Assembly: GCA_029879825.1 (NCBI GenBank)
Contig: JAOUPL010000045.1
Coordinates: forward strand, 1 to 9,148
Source of the DNA: Candidatus Bathyarchaeota archaeon
GTDB lineage: Archaea > Thermoproteota > Bathyarchaeia > Bathyarchaeales > Bathyarchaeaceae
Length of the DNA stretch: 9,148 nt
Direction of reading: 5' to 3'
Positions 1-6,582 of the stretch are shown here, in pieces (the stretch's first letter is position 1; every line of letters begins with the position of its first letter). Both the position numbers and the translations under genes were made by a program. The notes beneath the pieces are model-generated. The model saw only the letters and a list, made by a program, of their open reading frames with translations. It was not told where the DNA came from and did not search any database.

Positions 1-544
1 CTAGACTTGTTCCAGTGATCTTTTCAAGCTCCGACACGAGGTCTCTTAACTGCTTATCAACATATTTCACATGATGATCTTCTATTTTGTCGGTGATGGC
101 GGGGGAGTCTATGACGTATAGTGGACAATTAAGGGTGTGGGCCATCAATTCCCACCACTTCATATAAACTACACAGACGTTTTTCGTCGAAAGCAGAAAG
201 TCTGGTTTCTCCATTCCACCGAAGGGCGCTTCACCCCCAAGCACAGAACCCATAACACACCTGGCGTAGGAGCACAGGTCTCTGGAGATACCATATGCCT
301 CCGAGATGTCAAACATGTTGCGAGATGCTTTCATAACCGTCGCGACACAAGCGTAGTTTTCAGGGAAAAGTGGCTGGATTCCCATGGCGTATAATATTTC
401 TAAGGGCGGCGATACAGCAGTCAACCAAGCCACCCATCTGCCTTCACCATGGGCTTGAATGGCACTCATATAATGAGCTGCAACCAAGCTTGTTACTTCT
501 CTAGCCGCCGAAAGACTTCTTCTAGCTCTTTTTGACATGGGCAT
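1..544 (-). CDS. 2-hydroxyacyl-CoA dehydratase / benzoyl-CoA reductase family subunit, BcrB/HgdA-like (3' partial)
   Basis: The C-terminus is missing because the gene runs off the window at base 1; about 180 residues are visible. The protein belongs to the 2-hydroxyglutaryl-CoA dehydratase D-component family, whose heterodimers hold 4Fe-4S clusters and use single electrons from an ATP-driven activator to dehydrate 2-hydroxyacyl-CoA or reduce the aromatic ring of benzoyl-CoA. Numbered from the second ATG (538), the family hallmarks are the segment VAWLTAVSPPLEILYAMGI near residues 36-54, PLFPENYA at 56-63, and GISRDLCSYAR at 83-93, whose Cys89 is a probable cluster ligand. WWELMAHTLNCPLYVIDSP follows near 128-146. 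Two in-frame ATGs exist: 544, directly after the upstream stop codon (TAGATG), and 538. GAGG just upstream is better spaced for 538 (about 9 bases), so 536-538 may be the true start. The tight junction implies translational coupling with its partner subunit. Whether it is a dehydratase or a ring reductase cannot be decided here; an activator ATPase gene would be expected further left. Confidence 0.85.
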   Translation of the reverse strand, partial: MPMSKRARRSLSAAREVTSLVAAHYMSAIQAHGEGRWVAWLTAVSPPLEILYAMGIQPLFPENYACVATVMKASRNMFDISEAYGISRDLCSYARCVMGSVLGGEAPFGGMEKPDFLLSTKNVCVVYMKWWELMAHTLNCPLYVIDSPAITDKIEDHHVKYVDKQLRDLVSELEKITGTSL

Positions 545-1657
545 CTACCTCAACATTTCCACGAAAGCTTCAACTCGAGTTTTGAGGGCTCCCCTAGCCA
601 AGGGATACTCGTATTCAAGGTATAATGAAGGAATTCCCTCCTCTTTAACAGCTCTCCCCAAGGTCACATAATCAAAAAGATAGGGTTCACAGAACTTCCT
701 CGTCAGAAACACTATGCCTTCTACTTGGAAGGCCTTAACCATAGTTTTGAGAAAGTTTATCCTGTCTCTTACGGGAGAACCGTATGGTGACGGAATTCTC
801 ATGTACCGCCTACTTATGCCTTCTACGGGCTTTGCTTCACTGTCCACAAGATGCCAGAAGTATCTCGATCCGCTATCAAGGTCGTCTGAAACTATAATTC
901 CACCAGAACCCTCTATCACCTTCAAGACGTCTGGATCGTCCACGATATGACCCGAAACAAGCAACCTCACCTTGCCTTCCGGATAATCTTCGCGCTCGGT
1001 GATCTCCCCCAAGAGTCTCTCGAGCAGTTGATTATGCAAGTCTTTTGGTGTAGTCATACTTGAGAGCACTACCTCAAGCGCCTCTACACCGGAAATTGGC
1101 GGAGACTCCTTTCGCCTTAACCAATATAGCTTCTTCAGAAGCCTCCTGTTCTCATTGTAAACGTCTATGGCGTTCCTCAGATCTTTTTCAGAAATGTTTT
1201 TGCCAACGAAACCCTCCATGAAACTCTTGAACCTTCCAATTTCTTCAGCAAAATATTCAGACGCTTCTTCGGAACGGTTGGTTGGATAGTGCAAAAGGTG
1301 GGCGAACGGTTTGTCTGAGATCTGCTTCCATATGCCGTAAAATCCTCTAAGGGAGTCGTCAAGTGAGGGTATAGTTAGAAGGTCTAGGTATCCGTATCTT
1401 TCTTCAAGAAGCACCTCCATGAATCCACGCATGAAGGAGCAGGCGAAGCTAGGTAGATACGCGTCGGCTTTAGAAAAGGTTTCAGCCTTACCAACTACCT
1501 CCACAGGTAAGGCTTCAGCCGCGTAAATGATTTCCTCAGGCGTATACGTTGATATGCAACCTACAACCTTCTTTCCAGTCTTCTTCCACTCGGCTGCAAC
1601 ACTATCCCTTGTCTTGAAGAGCTCTCGAAACCTTTCCACCGTAACACTTTTGTTCAT
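545..1657 (-). CDS. 2-hydroxyacyl-CoA dehydratase / benzoyl-CoA reductase family subunit, BcrC/HgdB-like
   Basis: This is the second subunit of the same family, 370 residues from the ATG at 1657, close to the usual size of about 380. Visible hallmarks are GKKVVGCISTYTPEEIIYAA (about 28-47), with Cys34 in the first cluster-binding region, and SFACSFMRGFMEVLLEERYGYLDLL (70-94) with Cys73. RLLVSGHIVDDPDVLKVIE (231-249) and DDLDSGSRYFW (258-268) follow, and KFCEPYLFDY (321-330) carries Cys323. It ends with the typical GALKTRVEAFVEML tail. The reading frame is open back to 1783, but those 42 extra residues resemble nothing in the family and cover the promoter, so I start at MNKSVTVERF. The leader has only a weak purine stretch (AAGAGA). 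A Cys often seen in the DDLCxGSRYF segment of relatives (from memory) is Asp here. It heads a leftward operon with the BcrB-like gene, and that order matches bcrC-bcrB. The product should be a cytoplasmic, oxygen-sensitive enzyme; the exact substrate is unknown. Confidence 0.85.
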   Translation of the reverse strand: MNKSVTVERFRELFKTRDSVAAEWKKTGKKVVGCISTYTPEEIIYAAEALPVEVVGKAETFSKADAYLPSFACSFMRGFMEVLLEERYGYLDLLTIPSLDDSLRGFYGIWKQISDKPFAHLLHYPTNRSEEASEYFAEEIGRFKSFMEGFVGKNISEKDLRNAIDVYNENRRLLKKLYWLRRKESPPISGVEALEVVLSSMTTPKDLHNQLLERLLGEITEREDYPEGKVRLLVSGHIVDDPDVLKVIEGSGGIIVSDDLDSGSRYFWHLVDSEAKPVEGISRRYMRIPSPYGSPVRDRINFLKTMVKAFQVEGIVFLTRKFCEPYLFDYVTLGRAVKEEGIPSLYLEYEYPLARGALKTRVEAFVEMLR

Positions 1658-1708
1658 TTTCAGTTCTCTTACGGTTCTGAATTGGAAAAGGTAATTGAGA
1701 CAGTTCAG

Positions 1709-1720
1709 CCTAAATAAGCT
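1709..1720 (-). promoter_or_regulatory. Probable TATA box of the leftward dehydratase/reductase operon
   Basis: On the minus strand this reads AGCTTATTTAGG, an A/T core like an archaeal TATA element. It would place transcription initiation near 1685-1690 and give a leader of about 30 bases before the ATG at 1657. No strong alternative lies nearer. The call rests on motif and spacing only. Confidence 0.4.
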
Positions 1721-1757
1721 TTCTTCATTAATATGTGTGCGACTTGTGAAGTTCAAA

Positions 1758-1770
1758 AGCATTAATAAGC
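1758..1770 (+). promoter_or_regulatory. Probable TATA box of the OYE-type flavoenzyme gene
   Basis: The sequence AGCATTAATAAGC lies 31-43 bases upstream of the ATG at 1801 and would put the transcription start near 1790, giving a very short leader. The word CATTAATA also occurs at 1726-1733, 34 bases upstream, between the two opposed promoters. Both operons are therefore probably fired from this one 143-base spacer and may share control. Confidence 0.4.
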
Positions 1771-1800
1771 GTTGTAGCAACATTCACGGGAAGAGTTTCA

Positions 1801-3717
1801 ATGGATAAGCTGTTTGAGCCAATTAGAATCGGCACCATGAAACTGAAGAACAGGATAGTTATGCCGCCCATGGGTACAAACTTTGCATCCGAGGACGGCT
1901 TCGTGACTAAACGCCTACTGAATTATCACGTGGAACGAGCAAAAGGCGGCGTCGGTTTGATAATCGGCGAGGGAGCCTACGTAGAGCCTAGAGGAAAAGG
2001 TAGCATCAGGCAGTTGGCCTTAGACCATGACAACAAGGTTTCGGGGTTGAAAGGATTGGCCGCGTCCATACAAGCAAGTGGTGCAAAAGCTGCGCTTCAA
2101 TTGTTCCACGGTGGCAGACAATCCCACTCCTCAATCATTGGAACCCAACCTGTTTCCGCTTCAGAAGTTTTCTGTCGAACGACACAGGAAACCCCCAGGG
2201 CATTGACAATTGAAGAAATCCATAATGTAATAGAAGCCTTTGCTGAGGGAGCGAGAAGAACTAAGGCGGCTGGATTCGACGCTGTGGAAATCCATGGTGC
2301 CCACGGATACCTGATAAATCAGTTTCTGTCTCCTCTCACAAACAAACGAACCGACAAGTATGGTGGAGACGTAAAGGACAGAACAAGATTTCTCCTCGAA
2401 ATTCTAAAATTCGCCAGAGACAAAGTGGGCAATAATTATCCCATTCTTTGCAGAATCAACGGGGAAGACTACATCGAAGGCGGCCTTACCTTAGAAGAAA
2501 CAAAAGAGATCGCGCAGATGCTGCAAGCCGCAGGTGTAGACGCCCTCCACATATCTGGAGGCATCTACGATTCACCTGTGCCCGTCGGAACAGCTCCTAT
2601 GGCCCTTCCTCGAGGCCACATGGTACACTTGGCCGCAGGGATAAAGCAGGTTGTTAATGTTCCCGTTATTGCCGTGGGGAGAATCAACGATCCTGAACTA
2701 GCCGAAAAGATTTTGCAGGAAGGAAAAGCTGATCTGATTTCCATGGGAAGAGCCTTGCTGGCGGACCCTGAGTTACCGAAGAAGGCAGCCACCGGAGCAC
2801 TAGACGACATTAGAAGATGTACCGCTTGCGATGAGTGCATAGCCAGATTATTCTTCAACGAGGACGTAGCTTGTTCCGTAAACGCTGCCTTGGGAAAGGA
2901 AGAGGAGTATAAGATTAGGAAGGCGAAGGTTTCGAAGAGGATTCTAATTGTTGGCGGAGGACCAGCAGGCATGGAAGCAGCTAGAGTCTCAGCCCTTAGA
3001 GGACACGAGGTTGTCTTGTACGAGAAAAATGATGGATTGGGAGGGCAACTAAATCTAGCTGTCGTTCCACCCCAAAAAGAGGAAATGAAGAGCGTAGCAC
3101 CGTATCTTGAGCACCAAATTCGCAAACTTGGAGTGAAAGTTGTGCTGGGAGAAGAGGCTACTCCTCTCTTAGTTAAAAGGATTAAACCCGACGCGGTGTT
3201 CATTGCCACCGGATCGGTTCCAACTATTCCGGAAATTCCTGGAGTCAAAAGAGATCAGGTGGTTACTGCCCACGACCTCCTCGCTGGTAGGGCGTCGGTT
3301 AAGGAAAGAGTTGTCGTAATCGGTGGTGGAATGGTTGGCGCCGAAACAGCAGAGTTCCTAGCTGAAGAAGGTAAGAGGGTGACTATTTTGGAGATGCTGG
3401 GAAGAATCGGCATAGATATGGTTCCCATGGCTATACAAATGTTATACCAGAGACTCAAGAAACTCGGTGTTACCATGATTACCAACGCAAAGGTTCAGGA
3501 AATAACAGAGCACGGCGTAGTCTACGAAAAAGATGGAGAAACACGAACTGTAGAGACAGACAGTGTTGTGCTCGCCGCTGGATCGAAACCTAACATAAGC
3601 CTAATTAAGGCCCTGGAAGGCAAAGTGGCGAAGATCTATGCCATAGGAAATGCCAAAGAAACAGGCAACGTGCTCGAGGCAATCCACGAAGCTTCCCGAA
3701 CGGCCCGCGAAATATAG
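1801..3717 (+). CDS. Old Yellow Enzyme-type NAD(P)H:flavin oxidoreductase with 4Fe-4S site (enoate reductase / BaiCD / FadH-like)
   Basis: This 638-residue protein has the full three-part layout of the 2,4-dienoyl-CoA reductase / enoate reductase family. Residues 1 to about 330 form an FMN-binding TIM barrel, opening with LFEPIRIGTMKLKNRIVMPPM and carrying VEIHGAHGYLINQFLSPLTNKR (162-183). A cysteine cluster (C340, C343, C346, C358) should bind 4Fe-4S. The rest is an FAD/NAD(P)H half with GGGPAG (385-390), GGGMVG (508-513) and a final AIGNAKETGNVLEAI segment. Such enzymes reduce the C=C bond of enoates or enoyl-CoAs with NAD(P)H through FAD, FeS and FMN. His165 and His168 with Tyr170 resemble the OYE/enoate reductase pattern. 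The GWH motif known in E. coli FadH is here GIY (254-256), which argues against a strict dienoyl-CoA reductase. The CxxCxxC spacing is one residue shorter than the CxxCxxxC of E. coli FadH. The start is fixed by the family N-terminus; GGGAAGAG upstream may be the ribosome site. A hydroxyacyl-CoA dehydrogenase follows 73 bases downstream. Confidence 0.88.
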   Translation: MDKLFEPIRIGTMKLKNRIVMPPMGTNFASEDGFVTKRLLNYHVERAKGGVGLIIGEGAYVEPRGKGSIRQLALDHDNKVSGLKGLAASIQASGAKAALQLFHGGRQSHSSIIGTQPVSASEVFCRTTQETPRALTIEEIHNVIEAFAEGARRTKAAGFDAVEIHGAHGYLINQFLSPLTNKRTDKYGGDVKDRTRFLLEILKFARDKVGNNYPILCRINGEDYIEGGLTLEETKEIAQMLQAAGVDALHISGGIYDSPVPVGTAPMALPRGHMVHLAAGIKQVVNVPVIAVGRINDPELAEKILQEGKADLISMGRALLADPELPKKAATGALDDIRRCTACDECIARLFFNEDVACSVNAALGKEEEYKIRKAKVSKRILIVGGGPAGMEAARVSALRGHEVVLYEKNDGLGGQLNLAVVPPQKEEMKSVAPYLEHQIRKLGVKVVLGEEATPLLVKRIKPDAVFIATGSVPTIPEIPGVKRDQVVTAHDLLAGRASVKERVVVIGGGMVGAETAEFLAEEGKRVTILEMLGRIGIDMVPMAIQMLYQRLKKLGVTMITNAKVQEITEHGVVYEKDGETRTVETDSVVLAAGSKPNISLIKALEGKVAKIYAIGNAKETGNVLEAIHEASRTAREI

Positions 3718-3790
3718 CCTGAGTAGCGCTTGATTGGGCGAAAGATTTTTGGAGCCATGGCTAACGTATATCGTTTTTGTGGTAGATTAC

Positions 3791-4573
3791 ATGAAGATTG
3801 AAGATGTTAAGAAGATCGGAGTTCTTGGCGCCGGTGTGATGGGAAGCGGAATAGCGCAGGTTTTTGCAACCTTCGGCTTCGATGTCATAGCCCGAGATGT
3901 AAACGACACTGCTCTCAAGGGTGCAATGAACGAAATTGTAGAAGGCAAATACGGACTCAAAAGAGGAGTTAGCAGGGGTAAAATAACTCAAGAACAAATG
4001 GACGAAGCCATTAAGAAGATCGAAATGACAACCGAAATGGACGAATTCTGCAGGGATGTTGACATCGTCACCGAATGCGTCCCCGAGGACCTAAATCTAA
4101 AGATGAAAGTCTTTGCAGAGTTGGATAAGAAATGTCCGAAACATGCTATCCTAGCAACCAACAGTTCTGGATTCAGCGTCACGGCCCTCGCGAGGGCAAC
4201 AGAAAGACCTGACAAGGTCATTGGCACCCACTGGTTTAACCCTCCGCCCGTATTGAAGGGAGTGGAAGTAATTAGGGCTCCTGACACTTCGAATGAAACC
4301 GTTGAGGTTGTTAAAGGCGTCTTAGAAAAATGTGGAAAGATGGCTATAGTGTTTAAAGACGCTCCAATGGCTTACGGTTACCTCGCCAACAGATGCTATT
4401 TCGCGTTAGCACGAGAGGCCATGCGGATAGTTGAGGAAGGCACAGCAACAGAAACTGACGTAGACAATGCTTTAAAGTTTGGATTTGGTTTCCCCCTAGG
4501 CCCCTTTGAATTATCCGGATTTCTAACAGGGCGCGGTGGAGAACCAAAAAGAAGAAGACGTTTTGAAGCTTAG
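3791..4573 (+). CDS. 3-hydroxyacyl-CoA dehydrogenase, C-terminally truncated
   Basis: This NAD-dependent 3-hydroxyacyl-CoA dehydrogenase (Hbd/PaaH type) interconverts 3-hydroxyacyl-CoA and 3-oxoacyl-CoA. The Rossmann glycine motif GAGVMG is at 13-18. NSSGFS (124-129), GTHWFNPPPV with His147, Glu159 in GVEVI and Asn200 in YLANR give the expected catalytic set. The domain signature ALKFGFGFPLGPFELSGF (227-244) is present, but the protein then ends within 16 residues in a basic tail, LTGRGGEPKRRRRFEA. Relatives are about 280-290 residues and continue some 45 more residues to a final GRKTGRGFY. This one has 260, so much of the helical dimerisation domain is absent. None of the downstream frames carries the missing part, so an internal deletion fits better than a simple frameshift. 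The frame is open to an ATG at 3734, but MKIEDVKKIGVLGAG is the family start and GTGGTAG lies just upstream. An AT-rich CGTATATCG (3765-3773) could be a TATA box; read-through from the flavoenzyme is equally likely. Confidence 0.78.
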   Translation: MKIEDVKKIGVLGAGVMGSGIAQVFATFGFDVIARDVNDTALKGAMNEIVEGKYGLKRGVSRGKITQEQMDEAIKKIEMTTEMDEFCRDVDIVTECVPEDLNLKMKVFAELDKKCPKHAILATNSSGFSVTALARATERPDKVIGTHWFNPPPVLKGVEVIRAPDTSNETVEVVKGVLEKCGKMAIVFKDAPMAYGYLANRCYFALAREAMRIVEEGTATETDVDNALKFGFGFPLGPFELSGFLTGRGGEPKRRRRFEA

Positions 4574-4579
4574 TCCCCA

Positions 4580-4593
4580 TTTTTCTCCTTTTC
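4580..4593 (+). terminator. T-rich terminator after the dehydrogenase
   Basis: The stretch TTTTTCTCCTTTTC begins 7 bases after the dehydrogenase stop codon. Archaeal transcription commonly ends at such pyrimidine/T tracts without a hairpin. It lies in the 73-base convergent gap before the nitroreductase stop. Confidence 0.45.
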
Positions 4594-4646
4594 TAGGTTT
4601 GAAAAGACTCCTCTTGTAACAATAAAATATATTGTCGATTCTGAAC

Positions 4647-5153
4647 TTAGAACAATTCCCCGTATTTTTCTAGGAAAAAAATTTCCTTCAAAGGTTTTCT
4701 TGGTTTTGAGAGAGGAGACTCGTTTGGAAAGCCTATTGGTAGCAGTGCTATAACCTTTAACTCCTCAGGAACCCTCAGAAGGCGTTTAACTTCTTCTTCA
4801 TCGAAGGCGCCGATCCAGCAGGTGCCATAGCCCAAATCTGTCGCAGCCAAAACCATGTGCTCAACGGCTATCATAGGATCTTGTCTAAACCATCTCGGTG
4901 AAGCTTCAGGATCACCGAGGGCAACTACGATTACGCCAGCGTCTGCTATGAACGTCTGATTGTCCGCCGCCTTTGCTAGAACCCTTTTCCTTTCAGGGTC
5001 TTTAACCACAACGAAAAACCAAGGTTGACGGTTGCCCGCTGAAGGTGCTAAACGACCAGCCTCCAGAATCGTCTTCAACTTTTCATCTGGAATTGGTTTT
5101 GGGCGAAACTTTCGTATGCTTTTCCTAGTCCTTATGGCTTCCAGAACATCCAT
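4647..5153 (-). CDS. Nitroreductase family FMN-dependent oxidoreductase
   Basis: This is a compact nitroreductase-fold protein of 168 residues, typical of the short archaeal and clostridial branch (about 165-190). The N-terminus DVLEAIRTRKSIRKF carries the FMN-phosphate-binding RxRxS-like basic residues (Arg8, Arg10, Ser12, Arg14). LAPSAGNRQPWFFVVV (35-50) and GYGTCWIGAF (108-117), followed by LLPIGFP, are the other FMN-site segments. Family members are homodimeric flavoproteins that use NAD(P)H on nitro compounds, quinones or flavins; the physiological substrate cannot be assigned. The frame can be read from GTG at 5162 or GTG at 5156, but AGGTG at 5160-5164 forms a Shine-Dalgarno 6 bases before the ATG at 5153. 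The upstream GTG is part of that site, so I start at 5153. The gene stands alone, convergent with the dehydrogenase and divergent from the ATPase operon. Confidence 0.88.
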   Translation of the reverse strand: MDVLEAIRTRKSIRKFRPKPIPDEKLKTILEAGRLAPSAGNRQPWFFVVVKDPERKRVLAKAADNQTFIADAGVIVVALGDPEASPRWFRQDPMIAVEHMVLAATDLGYGTCWIGAFDEEEVKRLLRVPEELKVIALLPIGFPNESPLSKPRKPLKEIFFLEKYGELF

Positions 5154-5159
5154 CACAAA

Positions 5160-5164
5160 CACCT
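5160..5164 (-). promoter_or_regulatory. Shine-Dalgarno that fixes the nitroreductase start
   Basis: The minus strand reads AAAGGTG TTTGTG ATG. AGGTG is complementary to the archaeal 16S 3' end and lies 6 bases before the ATG at 5153. Starting at the in-frame GTG of 5162 would put the start codon inside this site. Confidence 0.65.
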
Positions 5165-5195
5165 TTCCCTATACTCTCTGAAGTAACGGGAGCTG

Positions 5196-5208
5196 GATAT
5201 ATATATGC
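5196..5208 (-). promoter_or_regulatory. TATA box of the nitroreductase
   Basis: The minus strand reads GCATATATATATC, a strong archaeal TATA core. Its centre is about 49 bases upstream of the start codon, predicting transcription from near 5176 and a leader of about 23 bases that contains the Shine-Dalgarno. Confidence 0.6.
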
Positions 5209-5305
5209 TCAACATCATTTATGACGCAAATCACACAAAATTCGAAATACTAATCTCAAGTCCACGACCTTGATCAGTTGATAGAGAAACTAACTTCAAA
5301 GCGAG

Positions 5306-5317
5306 AAAGTTTATAGT
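5306..5317 (+). promoter_or_regulatory. TATA box of the ATPase-ligase operon
   Basis: AAAGTTTATAGT, with centre near 5312, predicts a transcription start around 5338 and a leader of roughly 12 bases before the ATG at 5351. It is the best TATA-like element in the 188-base spacer on this strand. Confidence 0.5.
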
Positions 5318-5323
5318 AAGCTG

Positions 5324-5351
5324 GGGAACATTAACCATTAGGGAACCTTAA
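5324..5351 (+). repeat. 11-base direct repeat at the ATPase transcription/translation start
   Basis: GGGAACATTAA (5324-5334) and GGGAACCTTAA (5341-5351) match at 10 of 11 positions and start 17 bases apart. The second copy ends in the first base of the start codon. The position just downstream of the TATA box would suit an operator that blocks initiation, but no regulator is known. Confidence 0.5.
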
Positions 5352-5355
5352 TGGT
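5334..5355. repeat. Inverted repeat across the ATPase start codon
   Basis: ACCATTA (5334-5340) and TAATGGT (5349-5355) are perfect 7-base complementary arms around an 8-base spacer. The right arm contains the ATG. It could be a small RNA hairpin hiding the start codon if transcription begins upstream of it, or a dyad protein site. Confidence 0.5.
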
Positions 5356-6568
5356 AGAGGAAAGCGACCTTGTGGGATTTTTGAAAGACCATGACGGTGA
5401 AGCTTCCCTAGATGAGATTTCTGAAGGTTTGGGAGTGCCCAAATATGGTCCCAACTCAGCCTACGCCTTACTTCAATCCCTAAGATCCAAGGGCATCGTC
5501 AACAGAAGAGGAGAAATGTGGGTTCTCGTCGCCCCAGAAGCCGTGACCTCCAAAGCAGTTGAGCGTCCGTCGCTTCCACCAGAGGAGAAGGAGCCTGAAG
5601 CAGCGCCAGCAATTGAAAAAATAATGAAGGCCATGGCTAAGACCTTAGCCGAAGCCATGAAAGGAGCCAGAGCACCAGCAGACGAATGGGAGCTAGCAAC
5701 GAAACCCATGAAAACCGAGATCGAACGAAAAGAGGAGAAACTCGGCGGTTTAGTTATTCGTCCAGACGAGGCTCCAGAGGCAAAGAAGCCGCTAGTGGGG
5801 CTGCCAACCGGCACTTTTATAGACCAATTTTTCCTGACGCCGGAGGGAGAAATCCTAAACGGCGTGCCAATCTGCGGCCAATTTGCCATAACAGGACTTC
5901 CTGGCGCCGGCAAATCCATTCTGGTTGAAGAAATCGCTGTTAGGATGGCGGCTGCCGGAAAGAAAACCCTCTACGCCACTGCTGAGGACACCTGGAAAAG
6001 TGCAACTCCCCGATTTGATCTTCAGTCTCGTCTTAAACAGAAGGCTGACATCCTAGGGTTGGACTGGAACGAGATCAGGAAAAACCTTTACGTCCTCGAC
6101 ACGGTTGTGTATCCGGAATTGAGGGATTGGAGCACCTTCGCCGAAACTTACCGTTACATTGTTGAGAAGGAAAAAATGGAATTAGTCATCATAGATTCTG
6201 TGACAGTTCTCGAAGCCTACAGAGGTGCACTAAAATATAGGGTCATGGAACTGGCGAGATACAACCAACTGCACGGAGTAACCGGCCTCTACGTGAATCA
6301 AAGGAGCGCTGAAAGGTGGGACAGTTATGACATGGCTGGAGGCATCGGCTTAGCTCACAACCTCGACGGAACAATCATCGTAGACTACGGACGCATCTAT
6401 TGGCAAGATCAGCAAGTGGACCTCGATGCCAGCAGAGGTGAATTTGTCAGAATTGCGCGGGTTCTAGACTGCAGAATGTGCAACTTTGAGCGGAGAAGAA
6501 TACGCATAGACATCACGCCTGAAGGTTTTCTCCGAGCCATCGAACCAATCCCTAAGCCTCCAGATTGA
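5351..6568 (+). CDS. KaiC/RadA-like RecA-superfamily ATPase with N-terminal winged-helix-like domain
   Basis: Residues 1-58 look like a winged helix: FLKDHDGEASLDEISEGLGVP, then SAYALLQSLRSKGIVNRRGEMWVLV. A charged Pro/Glu/Ala-rich linker (about 65-150) leads to a single RecA-fold domain. Walker A is GLPGAGKS (182-189) and Walker B LVIIDS has Asp282. ATAED (Glu212, Asp213) sits where KaiC-type ATPases carry their catalytic acidic pair. GLYVNQRSAERW (about 313-324) resembles the sensor strand of RadA/KaiC proteins. A CxxC pair (Cys374, Cys377; CRMCNFERRR) near the C-terminus could bind metal or a disulfide. The length of 405 residues suits a single-domain KaiC homologue plus the extra N-terminal part. 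DNA ligase follows 14 bases downstream in the same direction, so a DNA repair, recombination or signalling role is likely, but no specific function is established. The start ATG is supported by promoter spacing; AGGGAAC upstream is a weak ribosome site. Confidence 0.8.
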   Translation: MVEESDLVGFLKDHDGEASLDEISEGLGVPKYGPNSAYALLQSLRSKGIVNRRGEMWVLVAPEAVTSKAVERPSLPPEEKEPEAAPAIEKIMKAMAKTLAEAMKGARAPADEWELATKPMKTEIERKEEKLGGLVIRPDEAPEAKKPLVGLPTGTFIDQFFLTPEGEILNGVPICGQFAITGLPGAGKSILVEEIAVRMAAAGKKTLYATAEDTWKSATPRFDLQSRLKQKADILGLDWNEIRKNLYVLDTVVYPELRDWSTFAETYRYIVEKEKMELVIIDSVTVLEAYRGALKYRVMELARYNQLHGVTGLYVNQRSAERWDSYDMAGGIGLAHNLDGTIIVDYGRIYWQDQQVDLDASRGEFVRIARVLDCRMCNFERRRIRIDITPEGFLRAIEPIPKPPD

Positions 6569-6582
6569 ATTAGTGAAACGTC

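Noticed and set aside
137..394. Rightward 85-residue open frame at the left end
   Set aside because: It lies entirely antisense to the BcrB/HgdA-like gene, whose motifs are unmistakable, and its translation shows no domain.
1658..1783. Possible 42-residue N-terminal extension of the BcrC/HgdB-like subunit (start at 1783)
   Set aside because: The extra residues match no part of the family, cover the putative TATA box at 1709-1720, and the family N-terminus fits the ATG at 1657.
2565..3248. Leftward 227-residue open frame inside the flavoenzyme gene
   Set aside because: It is a low-complexity Ser/Pro/Ala-rich shadow of a well-supported gene on the other strand, without recognisable motifs.
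3734..3790. Possible upstream start of the 3-hydroxyacyl-CoA dehydrogenase at 3734
   Set aside because: The family begins a few residues before the GxGxxG motif, as MKIEDVKKIGVLGAG does; the 19 upstream residues look like translated spacer.
4622..4634. TATA-like AAAATATATTG in the convergent gap
   Set aside because: No rightward gene follows; the opposite-strand nitroreductase occupies the next 500 bases. It is more likely AT-rich 3' spacer.
4673..4686. Palindromic GGAAAAAAATTTCC, a possible terminator hairpin
   Set aside because: It lies inside the nitroreductase C-terminus and encodes the conserved-looking KEIFFL segment, so it is explained by coding sequence.
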